Below are positions 7,653 to 15,961 of a stretch of DNA of 24,841 nt, one piece after another. Every line of letters begins with the position of its first letter. Position 1 is the first letter of the stretch. Source of the stretch: a virus; the IMG/VR virus record IMGVR_UViG_3300042150_000006, positions 1 to 24,841 of that record, one strand, 5' to 3'. Below the pieces are notes generated by a model, which saw only the letters and a list, made by a program, of their open reading frames with translations, made no database searches and was not told the origin of the DNA. The translations under genes were made by a program, and so were the position numbers.

Positions 7653-10600
7653 CGGTCACTTTCAAAGATCAGGCAGCGCAGCGCCCCACCGCTATGGGTT
7701 CGCTTCTGCAGGCCTCGGCGTATGGCGCGACGATCCCGGTTGGGTACGGTCAAACGCAGTCCAACTTGCTCGCCATCTGGGCGGCGAACCTTCGGCAAGG
7801 CGGCGCCGGTACCAAAAAGTTCAAGCAACTGAAGAAGGGCATCACTAACTACTGTGAAAACATAGACTTTCTCCTTGGACACAATCCGATCCGCGGCGTG
7901 CTCCAGGTGATGAACAATGGGTCGAACGCGCCCCTGGCCTTTCAGGAGCAGTCGTTTGCCGGCGCCGGCGGCCGGCAGTCTTTGACGGTCACGGACCCGA
8001 ACTTTTACTTCGTGATCGCCGTCACGCTCACCGCGAGCTACAGTTTTTCGGTCGACGATTACGGTGGCCAGGGGCCGCAGACGCTCTCGGGCTCTTGGGA
8101 AATCCCGCTCTGGAACGAGCTTGAGGTCGGGCCGGATCCGACCAATCCGATGAGCTACCGGACCTGGCCGTTCTGCTATCGCTGGCAGCAGGGCATGGGC
8201 GCCACCGTCTATTTGGACGCCGAGTCGTTCCCGGCCGGCACGGTCAACGTGTATTACGCCCAGCTCACCGCAGCGACCTCGAACCAGCCCCCGATCGCAA
8301 GGCTCGCCATGGCCTTCGAGCCCCAGCTCGGCTCGGGCGACGAGTACGCGAACGCCGGCCTTAGCTCTCAGCAGATCGTTTATCCACATTTCGCGGGCCT
8401 GCAGAGCTCGGAACTCGACCTCGGGGCCTCGGGCGCGATCCCGCAGCTGAATCCGGAGGTTGCATTTAAGTGGGGGGTGTACTCGAGCGGGGATGCCGAT
8501 TTTGTGGACATGATCGAGGACATCTATAAGTCGGGCATGGCGCAGGCGGCGATCGCGGCCGAGACCTCCGTGCAGCCCCAGCCGGCGGCGACCCAGATGG
8601 AGCGCGGGCTCTCGAGCTACGACCTGCCTGGCACGATCCAGAAGAAGGTCGACGCCAGCGCCACCGTGGGTCTGCCCCCGATGATGTACGACATGCCGAA
8701 CGCCGCCGGCAATATTCTCATCGCGACGGCCACCGGCTCTGGCACGCTCGGGATCAGCTCGACGAACGGCGAAACCTGGACCAAGGTCTATGGCGACGGG
8801 CTCGGCTACCAGGTCTGGTACGCCTATGCGGTCGGGGGTCCGAACACGGTCACCGTCTCCGGCGCGTCGGCTCCCTGGGGCATGGGAATCCTTGAGATCG
8901 GCGGGGTAGGCGCTTCCACCGGAAGCACTATCTTCGTTCCGCCAACCACGAGCGGCGCCAGCGCCTCGGCCGGTCCCACAAACACTGCCACCGCCAGCGC
9001 AACGGTGGACGGCGGGATGATGGCAGTTAGCGGCGTTTACCCGCCGTTCAACCTCTACGAGAATGTGCACACGGTCCTTGAATGGGGTGGATTTGAGTGG
9101 CCTGCTTTGCCAGCCGGTGTCGTGGTCACCGCCATCCAGCCGGTCGTGACCTTTGTTTCGACGCTCACGACTGACAACAGCTCACTGGAGTTCTCTGCCA
9201 GCGTCCCATCGGGCTCTTTCCCGCCGCCGCCATTTTCTGGGGTGTGGACCGGCCCCAGCTTCGGCACGACGGCGCCTGCGCTCGAGGCCGCCAGCTTTAA
9301 TTTTCAGTTCAACGCCACCGTTCAGCTTTCGAACTACTCCGGGAATATGGTGGTCACCCAGGTGGGGTTGCTTGTCTCGTACAGCATTCCCCCGGGCTAT
9401 CTAGGCGGCGAGACGGTCGACGCCGTGGCGACCTCCTCAAGCGGCCCCGCGCAGGCCTCTAGCAGCGTCGCCGAGGGCCTGCCTGGTTACCTGCTGGCCA
9501 TCTCGCTTTATCCCGGTGGCGGGGCCTCACCGGTCGCGGACGAGCCCCTGTGGCGCGCGGTGACCCCGGCGAACTTCCCCGGGCGGTCCCCGAGCACATT
9601 CCAAATGCAGGAGCGCATCATTCACTCACCTGGTGCGTTCGCGGCTGCGGGAGCAGCTGGCTCGCCGGCTTCGATCTGTCTGCTCGCCATCAAGGCCACC
9701 GAGCCGGTGCCCTATCCACGACCGCTCGGGGACTTCGTCGACATCCCGTCCTTTGACCTGGTGCGCGCGCAATGCCGCGCCAACGGCCTCTGGGGCTCGC
9801 TCACGATGAATTCGCAGTCGGCGGCGTCGGACTGGATCAAGACGCTCTGCAGCGCTGCCAATGCCGCCCCGGTGTTTCTAGGCGCCAAGTTCTACCTCTA
9901 TCCCTACTCCGAGGTCTCGGCCGCGGGCAACGGAGCGTTTTACCAGGCGCCCTCGGCCGCCGGGCCCGTCGCCGAGCTCGACGCCGATGCTGGCGACTTC
10001 GTACTCTCGGACTGCCCTTCGCTCGATACCGCAGTGCGCATCGATCTGCCGAACGTGCTTCAGATGCAGTGCGTCGACCGCAACGCGAACTATGCCCAGG
10101 TCACCGTGCAGACGCCGGATCCGGCCACGCTCGGGCTTTATGGGGTCCGCAAGGATGATCCGGTCACCAACAATGCGGTCCAGGATCCCTCGATCGCGCG
10201 CACCATTCTCGGGATCCAAGTGCGGCGCAATCAGTACGGCGGCGATGTGTGGAGCTTCAGAACGACCGCGCGCTGGTCGCTGCTCTCGCCCATGGATCTC
10301 GTGACGCTCACCGATGAGCTCCAGGGCATCATCGGGGTCCCGGTCCGAATCACCAGCTACAACGAACAGGACGACGGCAGCTTCGCCGTGACGGCCGAGC
10401 CCTTCGTTTACGGGATGTGCGCACCCGCGCTGCTCCCCGCGACCACGCCCGCGCCGACCCCGGTCAATCCCCAGCAAAGCGCCGGCAATGCCAACGCGCC
10501 GATCATTTTCGAGCCGACGCCGGGCCTCTATCCCGGCTCGGCCGGCGATGAGATCTGGGTGGTGGTTTCGAGCAACGACGCGAACTATGGCGGCGCGCAG

Positions 10601-11317
10601 ATCTTCGTTTCGACCGATGGCGGCGTGAGCTACAACCCGGCTCCTGGAGGCGCAGACGCGAACTCGAACATCGTGATCGGCTCGGCCGTCACAGGCGAGG
10701 TCACTGCCGACTGGCCAGCCGCTGCCGATCCAGACTCGACGAACAACCTCGAGGTCAACCTGGCCGAATCGGACGGGGCGCTTGAGTCCTATTCCACAAC
10801 GGTTGAAAACAACTTCGAAGTACCGTGCTACGTCGAGGGCGGCGCGCTCATTGTCGACGTGAACGGCACGATCGTGGCTGCAGGCGATCCGCTCCAGGTG
10901 AACGTCGCCGGCTCTCCTGTGGGTCTTGCGGGCACCATCGAGGTCGCCGGCTCGGCAGTGGCTTCGCCGAGCGGCGCCGGGTTCGGCTACGAACTCATGA
11001 GCTACGCGGTGGCCACGCTCACAGGCCCCAATGCCTACACTCTCGAGGCGACGGGCGTTGGGAACTCCCTGCGCCGTTCGATCTTCCTGGCGCCGAATTC
11101 GGGCGGCCCGGGGATCGACCATCCGGCCGGCATGCGCTTCGCCGTGGTGGGCCCGAGCCAGGCGGGAATCCTGAAGATGACCATGCCGCCTGCCTACATC
11201 GGCCAGGTGCTCTATTTCAAAATCTGTACGTTCAACACCTTCGGCGCTGCGCTCCAGTCTCTGGCCGATGTGACACCATACATTTACGTGCCCACCGGCG
11301 TGCCTGGCGCGGCTTAA
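7649..11317 (+). CDS. central tail hub / host-specificity protein (J-like, Phage-tail_3 type)
   Basis: A 1222-residue protein. The N-terminal part (about 15-110: IPVGYGQTQSNLLAIWAANL, then KGITNYCENIDFLLGHNPIR) is the start expected of J/gp15-type hub proteins. The hub continues near 690 (PLGDFVDIPSFDLVRAQC, SDWIKTLCSAANAAPVF, then WSFRTTARWSLLSPMDLVTL). Later YGGAQIFVSTDGGVSY (about 980-1000) is a hallmark of the Phage-tail_3 region. Between about 340 and 685 lies a large Thr/Ser/Gly-rich insert that resembles beta-sandwich domains of secreted bacterial proteins (GNILIATATGSG, ISSTNGETWTKVYG). It likely plugs the tube and contacts the cell surface. ATGA overlap with the peptidase gene. Confidence 0.8.
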   Translation: MTVTFKDQAAQRPTAMGSLLQASAYGATIPVGYGQTQSNLLAIWAANLRQGGAGTKKFKQLKKGITNYCENIDFLLGHNPIRGVLQVMNNGSNAPLAFQEQSFAGAGGRQSLTVTDPNFYFVIAVTLTASYSFSVDDYGGQGPQTLSGSWEIPLWNELEVGPDPTNPMSYRTWPFCYRWQQGMGATVYLDAESFPAGTVNVYYAQLTAATSNQPPIARLAMAFEPQLGSGDEYANAGLSSQQIVYPHFAGLQSSELDLGASGAIPQLNPEVAFKWGVYSSGDADFVDMIEDIYKSGMAQAAIAAETSVQPQPAATQMERGLSSYDLPGTIQKKVDASATVGLPPMMYDMPNAAGNILIATATGSGTLGISSTNGETWTKVYGDGLGYQVWYAYAVGGPNTVTVSGASAPWGMGILEIGGVGASTGSTIFVPPTTSGASASAGPTNTATASATVDGGMMAVSGVYPPFNLYENVHTVLEWGGFEWPALPAGVVVTAIQPVVTFVSTLTTDNSSLEFSASVPSGSFPPPPFSGVWTGPSFGTTAPALEAASFNFQFNATVQLSNYSGNMVVTQVGLLVSYSIPPGYLGGETVDAVATSSSGPAQASSSVAEGLPGYLLAISLYPGGGASPVADEPLWRAVTPANFPGRSPSTFQMQERIIHSPGAFAAAGAAGSPASICLLAIKATEPVPYPRPLGDFVDIPSFDLVRAQCRANGLWGSLTMNSQSAASDWIKTLCSAANAAPVFLGAKFYLYPYSEVSAAGNGAFYQAPSAAGPVAELDADAGDFVLSDCPSLDTAVRIDLPNVLQMQCVDRNANYAQVTVQTPDPATLGLYGVRKDDPVTNNAVQDPSIARTILGIQVRRNQYGGDVWSFRTTARWSLLSPMDLVTLTDELQGIIGVPVRITSYNEQDDGSFAVTAEPFVYGMCAPALLPATTPAPTPVNPQQSAGNANAPIIFEPTPGLYPGSAGDEIWVVVSSNDANYGGAQIFVSTDGGVSYNPAPGGADANSNIVIGSAVTGEVTADWPAAADPDSTNNLEVNLAESDGALESYSTTVENNFEVPCYVEGGALIVDVNGTIVAAGDPLQVNVAGSPVGLAGTIEVAGSAVASPSGAGFGYELMSYAVATLTGPNAYTLEATGVGNSLRRSIFLAPNSGGPGIDHPAGMRFAVVGPSQAGILKMTMPPAYIGQVLYFKICTFNTFGAALQSLADVTPYIYVPTGVPGAA

Positions 11318-11327
11318 GGAGCCAACG

Positions 11328-11864
11328 ATGAGCCTTGCGACGACAGTCAACCTCAACGCCACCACGCCGGCCCCTGCCACCGGCCTGCAGAACGTGGTTT
11401 TTGCCGACGACAGCGGCTCGCCAACTGTCAACATCTCAGCCACCGACCCGGTGATGGTGGGCGACTCGGGCTCCGGAGGCAAAGCGGGCAACGTCCCGGC
11501 GCCGCCGGCTGGGTCGGCCGCGGCGGGGAAATTTCTCAAGGCGGACGGCACCTTTGCCGTCCCTGCCGGCGCTGGGCTTTTGACGATCAACCCGCAAACG
11601 GCGAGCTATGCCGCGCTCTCGACGGACCTCGGCGCCATCATTCAAGAGAACTCATCGTCGGCGGTGACCGTCACGCTGCCAGTCACCTTTTCGACGGGTT
11701 TCGCTCTCTGGGTTAAAAACGTCGGGAGCGGGGCATGCACGGTACAGGCGTCAAGCGGGAACATTGACAACAATGCTTCATTTATTCTGAATCAGTGGCA
11801 GGCAGCTCAGTTCTACTGGGATGGTTCACTATGGCGAGTTTTAAGCGAATCCTTGGCGGTTTAG
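11328..11864 (+). CDS. tail fibre-like protein
   Basis: A 178-residue protein with AAGGAG (11317-11322) 5 bases before its ATG. The Gly/Ala/Pro-rich centre (GSGGKAGNVPAPPAG, AAAGKFLKADGTF) is a phrase often seen in the collar of short tail fibres. The C-terminal 95 residues (INPQTASYAALSTDLGAIIQ to QFYWDGSLWRV) form a beta-rich domain that recurs in the next protein. It directly follows the hub gene, so a receptor-binding or fibre-stub role is likely. There is no signal peptide, unlike the two following fibre-like proteins. Its end overlaps the next gene by 34 bases. Confidence 0.6.
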   Translation: MSLATTVNLNATTPAPATGLQNVVFADDSGSPTVNISATDPVMVGDSGSGGKAGNVPAPPAGSAAAGKFLKADGTFAVPAGAGLLTINPQTASYAALSTDLGAIIQENSSSAVTVTLPVTFSTGFALWVKNVGSGACTVQASSGNIDNNASFILNQWQAAQFYWDGSLWRVLSESLAV

Positions 11865-13519
11865 TCGTTCTTTGGCCGGCGCTCCTCTGGGGTCAGGTCC
11901 AGCAGCCTGCGAACGGCGGAACCGGCAGTAGCACGCCCCCGTCGGCCGGTCAGATCATGGTCGGCCAGTCGACTGGAAAGTACGCGCCTAAAACGGCGAC
12001 CGGATGCACCATCTCGGCCGCCGGCGTCTTTAGCGGTTGCGGCGGCGGGGGCGGCCTGAACGGCGTAAACGTTCAGACCGGCAGTTACACGGCCGTCTCA
12101 GGGGACAATAACAAGGCCATCCTGTTCAACTGCGCGGCGGCTTGCGTACTCACGCTGCCCACCTCTGTGCCTGCCGCGCCGTGGACGATTTTTGTCTCGA
12201 ATGAGGGCGTTGCGGCGTTTTCCGTGCTCCCCACGAGCGGATCGAGCCTGCTGAGCGCGCTGGGCGTAGCGCTCGGCACCGGCTCGCTGATTCCAGGGAT
12301 GGGCGTCTCGATTTGGTCAGACAGCACCAACTACCACGTGAACGAAGGCGGGATTATCACCGGGAGCAATGTGGTTCCCACGCTGGTGCAAAGCAAGCTG
12401 GTGGCTGACTGCACGAGCGGCGGTCCCCCGTGCACCTCGATCACTCTGACCGCGAACGTGAATCCAGGCGATGCGCTCGTCGTCGAGCTCATGCACAACG
12501 ACGGCACCGGCACGCCCACAATCAGCGACGCCCAGGGGGACACCTTCACCCTCGCCAACAGCAATCTGCTCTCCGGCGAATTCGATATACAGCAGTTTGT
12601 GGCCTGCGGCGCGGTGGGCGGCTCTACGACGGCCACGATCAACGGCGTAACTAACGGCTACAACATCGTGTCGGCTTATGAATTTGCCAACGTCGCTAAC
12701 TCTTCCTGCATCGATGCCCACACCATAGCCTCAGCGACCCACACTTTTGCCTCTTCGCAAACCCTGTCGACCGGATCGATCACGACGACGGTAGCCAATG
12801 ACCTGATTTTCGTCTCCGGCAGCAATCGCGGCGCGGGCGTGGCGACCATGACGGAGGCAAACGGCTATATTGCGCTGCAGACCTCCGGATATGTGGATGC
12901 GGCGCTTAGCTACACGAGTTTCTACGGGACCAAGGCTGGCGCCGGAAGCCTCTCCGACACGATAACCTTTGTGACGGGCGGCCTCTACAACATGCAGGCT
13001 GGGATCCTGGCGCTCAAGCCGACGACGAATTCCACCGCGTTCACAGTGGGCGACATTTTCATCGTCGGACCGGGCGGCAACGTTGTACGCCTGCCCGCAG
13101 GGCCCGTCGGCGATCCTCTCACCGGCAACGGCCTTAGTGCGATGCCGAGTTATCAGGCTCCTTCGGTGCCTGCGCAGTACAAGAAATGGTACTGCGGCGA
13201 CGGCGTCGGCGGAGGAACGGCGGCGCTTGCGACGGGCACCTACGCCACAAATCAGATTTGCCAGAACAAAGACGGGGTGACCTGGACAATCACGGGCGCA
13301 ACGTGCTCAGTGGACGCGGGGACCGGTACGACCATCACCATCACGGACGGAAGCGGGAACAACCTATTGGCCTCGACTTTGACCTGTGCCAGCGGTTTTG
13401 CGACGGCGATCGCCCCCGGAAGTACCACGACGATCAGCTCTGGCGGCTACATCAAATGGACGCCTTCGCCCGACGGCACGGCAAACACTATTACGGTGGA
13501 AATCTATGGAACGAAATAA
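11831..13519 (+). CDS. secreted-type fibre-like protein with signal peptide
   Basis: A 562-residue protein when started at ATG 11831, which gives a clean Sec signal (MASFKRILGGLVVLWPALLW, cut probably near GQ). Residues about 25-60 hold GGTGSSTPPSAGQIMVG, a typical fibre collar. About 75-180 repeat the C-terminal domain of the previous protein (VNVQTGSYTAVSGDNNKAIL). About 190-405 form a beta-sandwich-like region (DALVVELMHN, ISDAQGDTFTLAN) of a style common in exported bacterial proteins, with paired cysteines. The C-terminal 110 residues are another Thr-rich strand domain. It could be a virion adhesin or a phage-encoded surface protein. Confidence 0.55.
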   Translation: MASFKRILGGLVVLWPALLWGQVQQPANGGTGSSTPPSAGQIMVGQSTGKYAPKTATGCTISAAGVFSGCGGGGGLNGVNVQTGSYTAVSGDNNKAILFNCAAACVLTLPTSVPAAPWTIFVSNEGVAAFSVLPTSGSSLLSALGVALGTGSLIPGMGVSIWSDSTNYHVNEGGIITGSNVVPTLVQSKLVADCTSGGPPCTSITLTANVNPGDALVVELMHNDGTGTPTISDAQGDTFTLANSNLLSGEFDIQQFVACGAVGGSTTATINGVTNGYNIVSAYEFANVANSSCIDAHTIASATHTFASSQTLSTGSITTTVANDLIFVSGSNRGAGVATMTEANGYIALQTSGYVDAALSYTSFYGTKAGAGSLSDTITFVTGGLYNMQAGILALKPTTNSTAFTVGDIFIVGPGGNVVRLPAGPVGDPLTGNGLSAMPSYQAPSVPAQYKKWYCGDGVGGGTAALATGTYATNQICQNKDGVTWTITGATCSVDAGTGTTITITDGSGNNLLASTLTCASGFATAIAPGSTTTISSGGYIKWTPSPDGTANTITVEIYGTK

Positions 13520-14516
13520 GAAGTGGCTTGCAGGTTTCCTGCTCTTATCTGTCGCGGCTCTCGCGCAGAACGTGGGGCCGGGGCGGCACAGGGTTGCGGT
13601 CGCAGCGGGCCCTGCGGTCTGCATCAATTCGCCGGTCTGCGCGTGTGTCGTCGTAGGGTCTCAGCAGCGGGAATTTTGCACCAGCACCCAGTCTGCCTGG
13701 CATGCAACGACCAACGGCGCGAACATCACGGTCGAAGCCATCGGCGGCGGCGGCGCGGGTGGGGCATCAGGCTGCTGCCAGTCGAGCGGCGGCGGCGGAG
13801 AATACTGCAAGTCCATCTCTGTCAGCTACGCGTCAGGGGCGAACATCACCGTGACCGTGGGCGCAGGCGGTGTTGGGGGTGCGAATGGCGTCACGTCCAC
13901 GGCTGGCGGCCAGAGCTCCTTCGGCTCCTCAGTGATTGCAAAAGGGGGAGGGGCAGGCGGCCCCGCGGGCACGATTAGCGGCGGAACAGGCGGCACGGGC
14001 ACCTGCGTAAACGGCGGCAACGGCTTTGGGAACGGGAATCATATCCCCGGTGGCGCTGGGGGCGCTGGCGGCCCGAACGGCGCGGGCGCAAACGGTGGCG
14101 CGGCATACGGGCTGTCGAATGCGGTCGGTGCCGGCGGCGGCGGGTCTGGCGGAGGAAGCGCCGGTATTGAATTTGGCGCTGGAGGGGCTAACTACACCGG
14201 CAGCGTTACGGGCGGCGCGGCGGGCCTCGTCTCAGCCAACGGAGGGAACGGCGGCGGAGACGCAAACGGCGCTTCAGGCGGCGGCGGCGGCGGTTCCAAC
14301 ACGGGCCTGTATGGCGGAAACGGCGGCGCGGGTCTGGAGTGGGGCGCTTACGGCTCTGGAGGCGGCGCGGGGGGCGCGGGCAGCAACGCAGGCAACTCCG
14401 GCGGCAATGGCGGCACGGGCGGCCTGTACGGCGGCGGCGGGGGCGGCGGTGCCTATAGCGCAGGCAGCAGCGGCAATGGCGGCCACGGGATCGTGGTAAT
14501 CACGTACACTCCATAG
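13506..14516 (+). CDS. glycine-rich secreted adhesin-like protein
   Basis: A 336-residue protein beginning at ATG 13506, overlapping the preceding stop by 14 bases. The start shows a signal peptide (MERNKKWLAGFLLLSVAALA). After a Cys-containing region (about 38-62) almost all the rest is Gly/Ala/Asn/Ser (runs such as GGGGSGGGSAG). It ends in GGHGIVVITYTP, the terminal strand typical of glycine-rich tail tip and adhesin proteins. Such polyglycine regions fold as PGII helical bundles in T-even gp38-type adhesins; whether this one does is inference. Function is likely surface binding, with the Sec signal unexplained. Confidence 0.6.
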   Translation: MERNKKWLAGFLLLSVAALAQNVGPGRHRVAVAAGPAVCINSPVCACVVVGSQQREFCTSTQSAWHATTNGANITVEAIGGGGAGGASGCCQSSGGGGEYCKSISVSYASGANITVTVGAGGVGGANGVTSTAGGQSSFGSSVIAKGGGAGGPAGTISGGTGGTGTCVNGGNGFGNGNHIPGGAGGAGGPNGAGANGGAAYGLSNAVGAGGGGSGGGSAGIEFGAGGANYTGSVTGGAAGLVSANGGNGGGDANGASGGGGGGSNTGLYGGNGGAGLEWGAYGSGGGAGGAGSNAGNSGGNGGTGGLYGGGGGGGAYSAGSSGNGGHGIVVITYTP

Positions 14517-14524
14517 GCGCGGCG

Positions 14525-14722
14525 ATGACGAACGGGACGCGAGGCGTGGACGACCGGGCGGAAGTGAAGCGGATCGTGCTGCGGCTTGACGCGTTGCAGG
14601 CTGCGCTGGCGAAAGAGCCGCCGCACGCGCTGTGCGAGGGCTGGATCCTGAAACGGCTTGACGACTGCATCGCGCGCATCGAGGCGCTGAAAGTAATGAA
14701 CCAACGAATGAGGACACTATGA
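14525..14722 (+). CDS. hypothetical small helical protein
   Basis: A 65-residue charged helical protein (AEVKRIVLRLDALQAALAK and ILKRLDDCIARIEALKVM) with coiled-coil character and no membrane segment or known family. Its stop overlaps the start of the next gene (ATGA at 14719-14722), supporting expression. It lies between fibre-like and lysis-region genes; the function is unknown. Confidence 0.5.
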   Translation: MTNGTRGVDDRAEVKRIVLRLDALQAALAKEPPHALCEGWILKRLDDCIARIEALKVMNQRMRTL

Positions 14723-15270
14723 AAATGCGGAACGTTTTGCTCACCCTGTCGGCTTTGCTCATCCTGGCCGGCTTCGCGCCGCGGGCTCAGGCCCAGGCGG
14801 CAAATGAAACCCTCACGATCATCGATAGCAGTTGTACGACGGCCCAGCCCTGCGCGCTCGAGCTTTATCGCGCCGCGCTCGCGACGGGCACGACCTCTTG
14901 CCCAGCTCCTGGGAGCTCGGCGTACACGGCCCTGACGAGCACGCAGGTGGTCGCCACCGGCATGGTCAATACCGCCTGGACCTACGCAGATTCGACGATC
15001 CTTGCTGGCACGACCTACTGCTACTACGCGACCGTAACTCTTGCCTCCGGAGGCGCGGCGTCTCGTCCATCGGCTTTCTTTGAGGCATCGATCCCGTCGC
15101 CTGCAGCGCCCACGATCTCGGGCTCGTACGAGGCATCAAGCCCGTTGGCGAGTGCTCCTGCAACGACGCGGGCGGGTGTGACAGGGAGTTCGGCGCCGGT
15201 TCAGGCTCCGGCTCCCAAGGCGCCTAGCTTGCCGACGGTCTCAGGGACCTACAACCCGGCGAAACCATAA
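14719..15270 (+). CDS. secreted fibronectin-like protein with signal peptide
   Basis: A 183-residue protein. Residues 1-26 are a clear Sec signal (LLTLSALLILAGFAPRAQA, cleavage after AQA). About 28-125 look like one fibronectin type III-like domain: strands ending in YCYYATVTLASGG, a WTYADSTILAGTTY loop and two Cys pairs. The last 60 residues are a Pro/Ala/Ser-rich linker with two similar phrases (PTISGSYEASS and PTVSGTYNPAK). It is the third exported-type protein in this stretch. Possible roles are host surface alteration or a periplasmic accessory to lysis or adsorption; none is demonstrated. Confidence 0.55.
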   Translation: MKMRNVLLTLSALLILAGFAPRAQAQAANETLTIIDSSCTTAQPCALELYRAALATGTTSCPAPGSSAYTALTSTQVVATGMVNTAWTYADSTILAGTTYCYYATVTLASGGAASRPSAFFEASIPSPAAPTISGSYEASSPLASAPATTRAGVTGSSAPVQAPAPKAPSLPTVSGTYNPAKP

Positions 15271-15310
15271 TTGCCGTAGGAGTCTTCTTTTTGAAGGTCA
15301 AGGAGCAAAC

Positions 15311-15571
15311 GTGGCATATCGGGGCTTGGACCGCGGGGCAGTCGTCTGCAATTCGTCGGAGGATTGCCCATTGGAAGATAAGGTCAACAAAATGTTCACC
15401 GATCTTTACGTTGGGGCAGACAAGGAGAATCCTTCAATGAGCTCGCGGCTTTTGCTGGTCGAGGACGCTGTGGCGCGATTCACGAAAAATTCAAATAAAG
15501 CTATCTGGCTGCTGGTGAGCCTGCTGGCAGCTGCAGCCATCAACATCGGCCTGCACTTTGTGGGGAAGTGA
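15311..15571 (+). CDS. small C-terminally anchored membrane protein (holin- or XhlA-like candidate)
   Basis: An 86-residue protein. The start is GTG at 15311 with AGGAG at 15301-15305. About 60 hydrophilic residues precede one membrane segment at about 64-83 (IWLLVSLLAAAAINIGL), followed by three residues. This layout, in the region after tail fibres, resembles XhlA-type lysis accessory proteins. No endolysin is seen beside it, so lysis involvement is only suggested. Confidence 0.5.
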   Translation: MAYRGLDRGAVVCNSSEDCPLEDKVNKMFTDLYVGADKENPSMSSRLLLVEDAVARFTKNSNKAIWLLVSLLAAAAINIGLHFVGK

Positions 15572-15595
15572 GCGCGGTTTTTAAAGGGGAAGTGA

Positions 15596-15907
15596 ATGAT
15601 GAGCAGACTTGTTGACACAGAACTTGGGCAGTTCCGAGAGGTCACCGATGGAACTTCTTGCTCGTTTTTGTTCGAGTGTCCTGATTGTCACGAAATGCTG
15701 CCCATGGACGAGGAAATTCTGGCAGGTCGGGCACCGATAGACCATGAATCGCGGGTTCACGGTGCTAGATTCTGCACATTTGCGGGCACACGCGAGTTTG
15801 GACGAACACTGGTTGCGACCATGCAATCCCTCATCGTGATGGGATATAAGCCTCATCACGATGAGGGGCAAGATCGCTGGCAAAGCAACGGAAGCAACGG
15901 GTACTAG
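15596..15907 (+). CDS. hypothetical CxxC protein
   Basis: A 103-residue protein with start ATG at 15596 (a second ATG follows at once) and AAAGGGGA 5 bases upstream. C28-P-D-C31, followed by H50, H55 and C60, could bind one zinc ion. The last 30 residues are encoded across a perfect inverted repeat. It is the last + strand gene and converges on the - strand block. It is not recognised. An opposing frame of 100 codons covers the same DNA but lacks a good start signal. Confidence 0.45.
   Translation: MMSRLVDTELGQFREVTDGTSCSFLFECPDCHEMLPMDEEILAGRAPIDHESRVHGARFCTFAGTREFGRTLVATMQSLIVMGYKPHHDEGQDRWQSNGSNGY
15828..15867. repeat. perfect 14-bp inverted repeat
   Basis: CCCTCATCGTGATG at 15828-15841 is exactly complementary to CATCACGATGAGGG at 15854-15867, with a 12-base AT-containing loop. 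It lies within the 3' end of the CxxC protein gene and has no T-run after it, so it is not a standard terminator. It could be an operator, an RNA stability hairpin or a protein binding site. Confidence 0.7.
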
Positions 15908-15924
15908 GGACTCAAGTCCCTTTT
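15907..15924 (+). terminator. putative terminator between convergent blocks
   Basis: GGGAC (15907-15911), loop TCAA, GTCCC (15916-15920) and TTTT (15921-15924) form a small intrinsic terminator just after the last + strand stop. An overlapping palindrome (TCCCTTT-T-AAAGGGA, 15917-15931) follows. The location between converging genes fits, but the stem is short. Confidence 0.4.
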
Positions 15925-15961
15925 AAAGGGAATTATATACTTGACTTCCGTGGGCCATGAA

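Noticed and set aside
6156-9070. Two long minus-strand open frames (6156-7589 and 7382-9070)
   Set aside because: They lie antisense to the tail tip genes, have no ribosome binding sites and show Arg/His/Gly-biased products without domain-like sequence.
9878-11590. 570-codon minus-strand open frame across the hub gene
   Set aside because: Antisense to the Phage-tail_3-like region, whose protein is clearly recognisable; the product is biased to Arg, His and Val.
15581-15883. 100-codon minus-strand frame opposite the CxxC protein
   Set aside because: The plus-strand gene has a good ribosome binding site and fits the operon; the minus frame has neither and would be isolated between convergent blocks.
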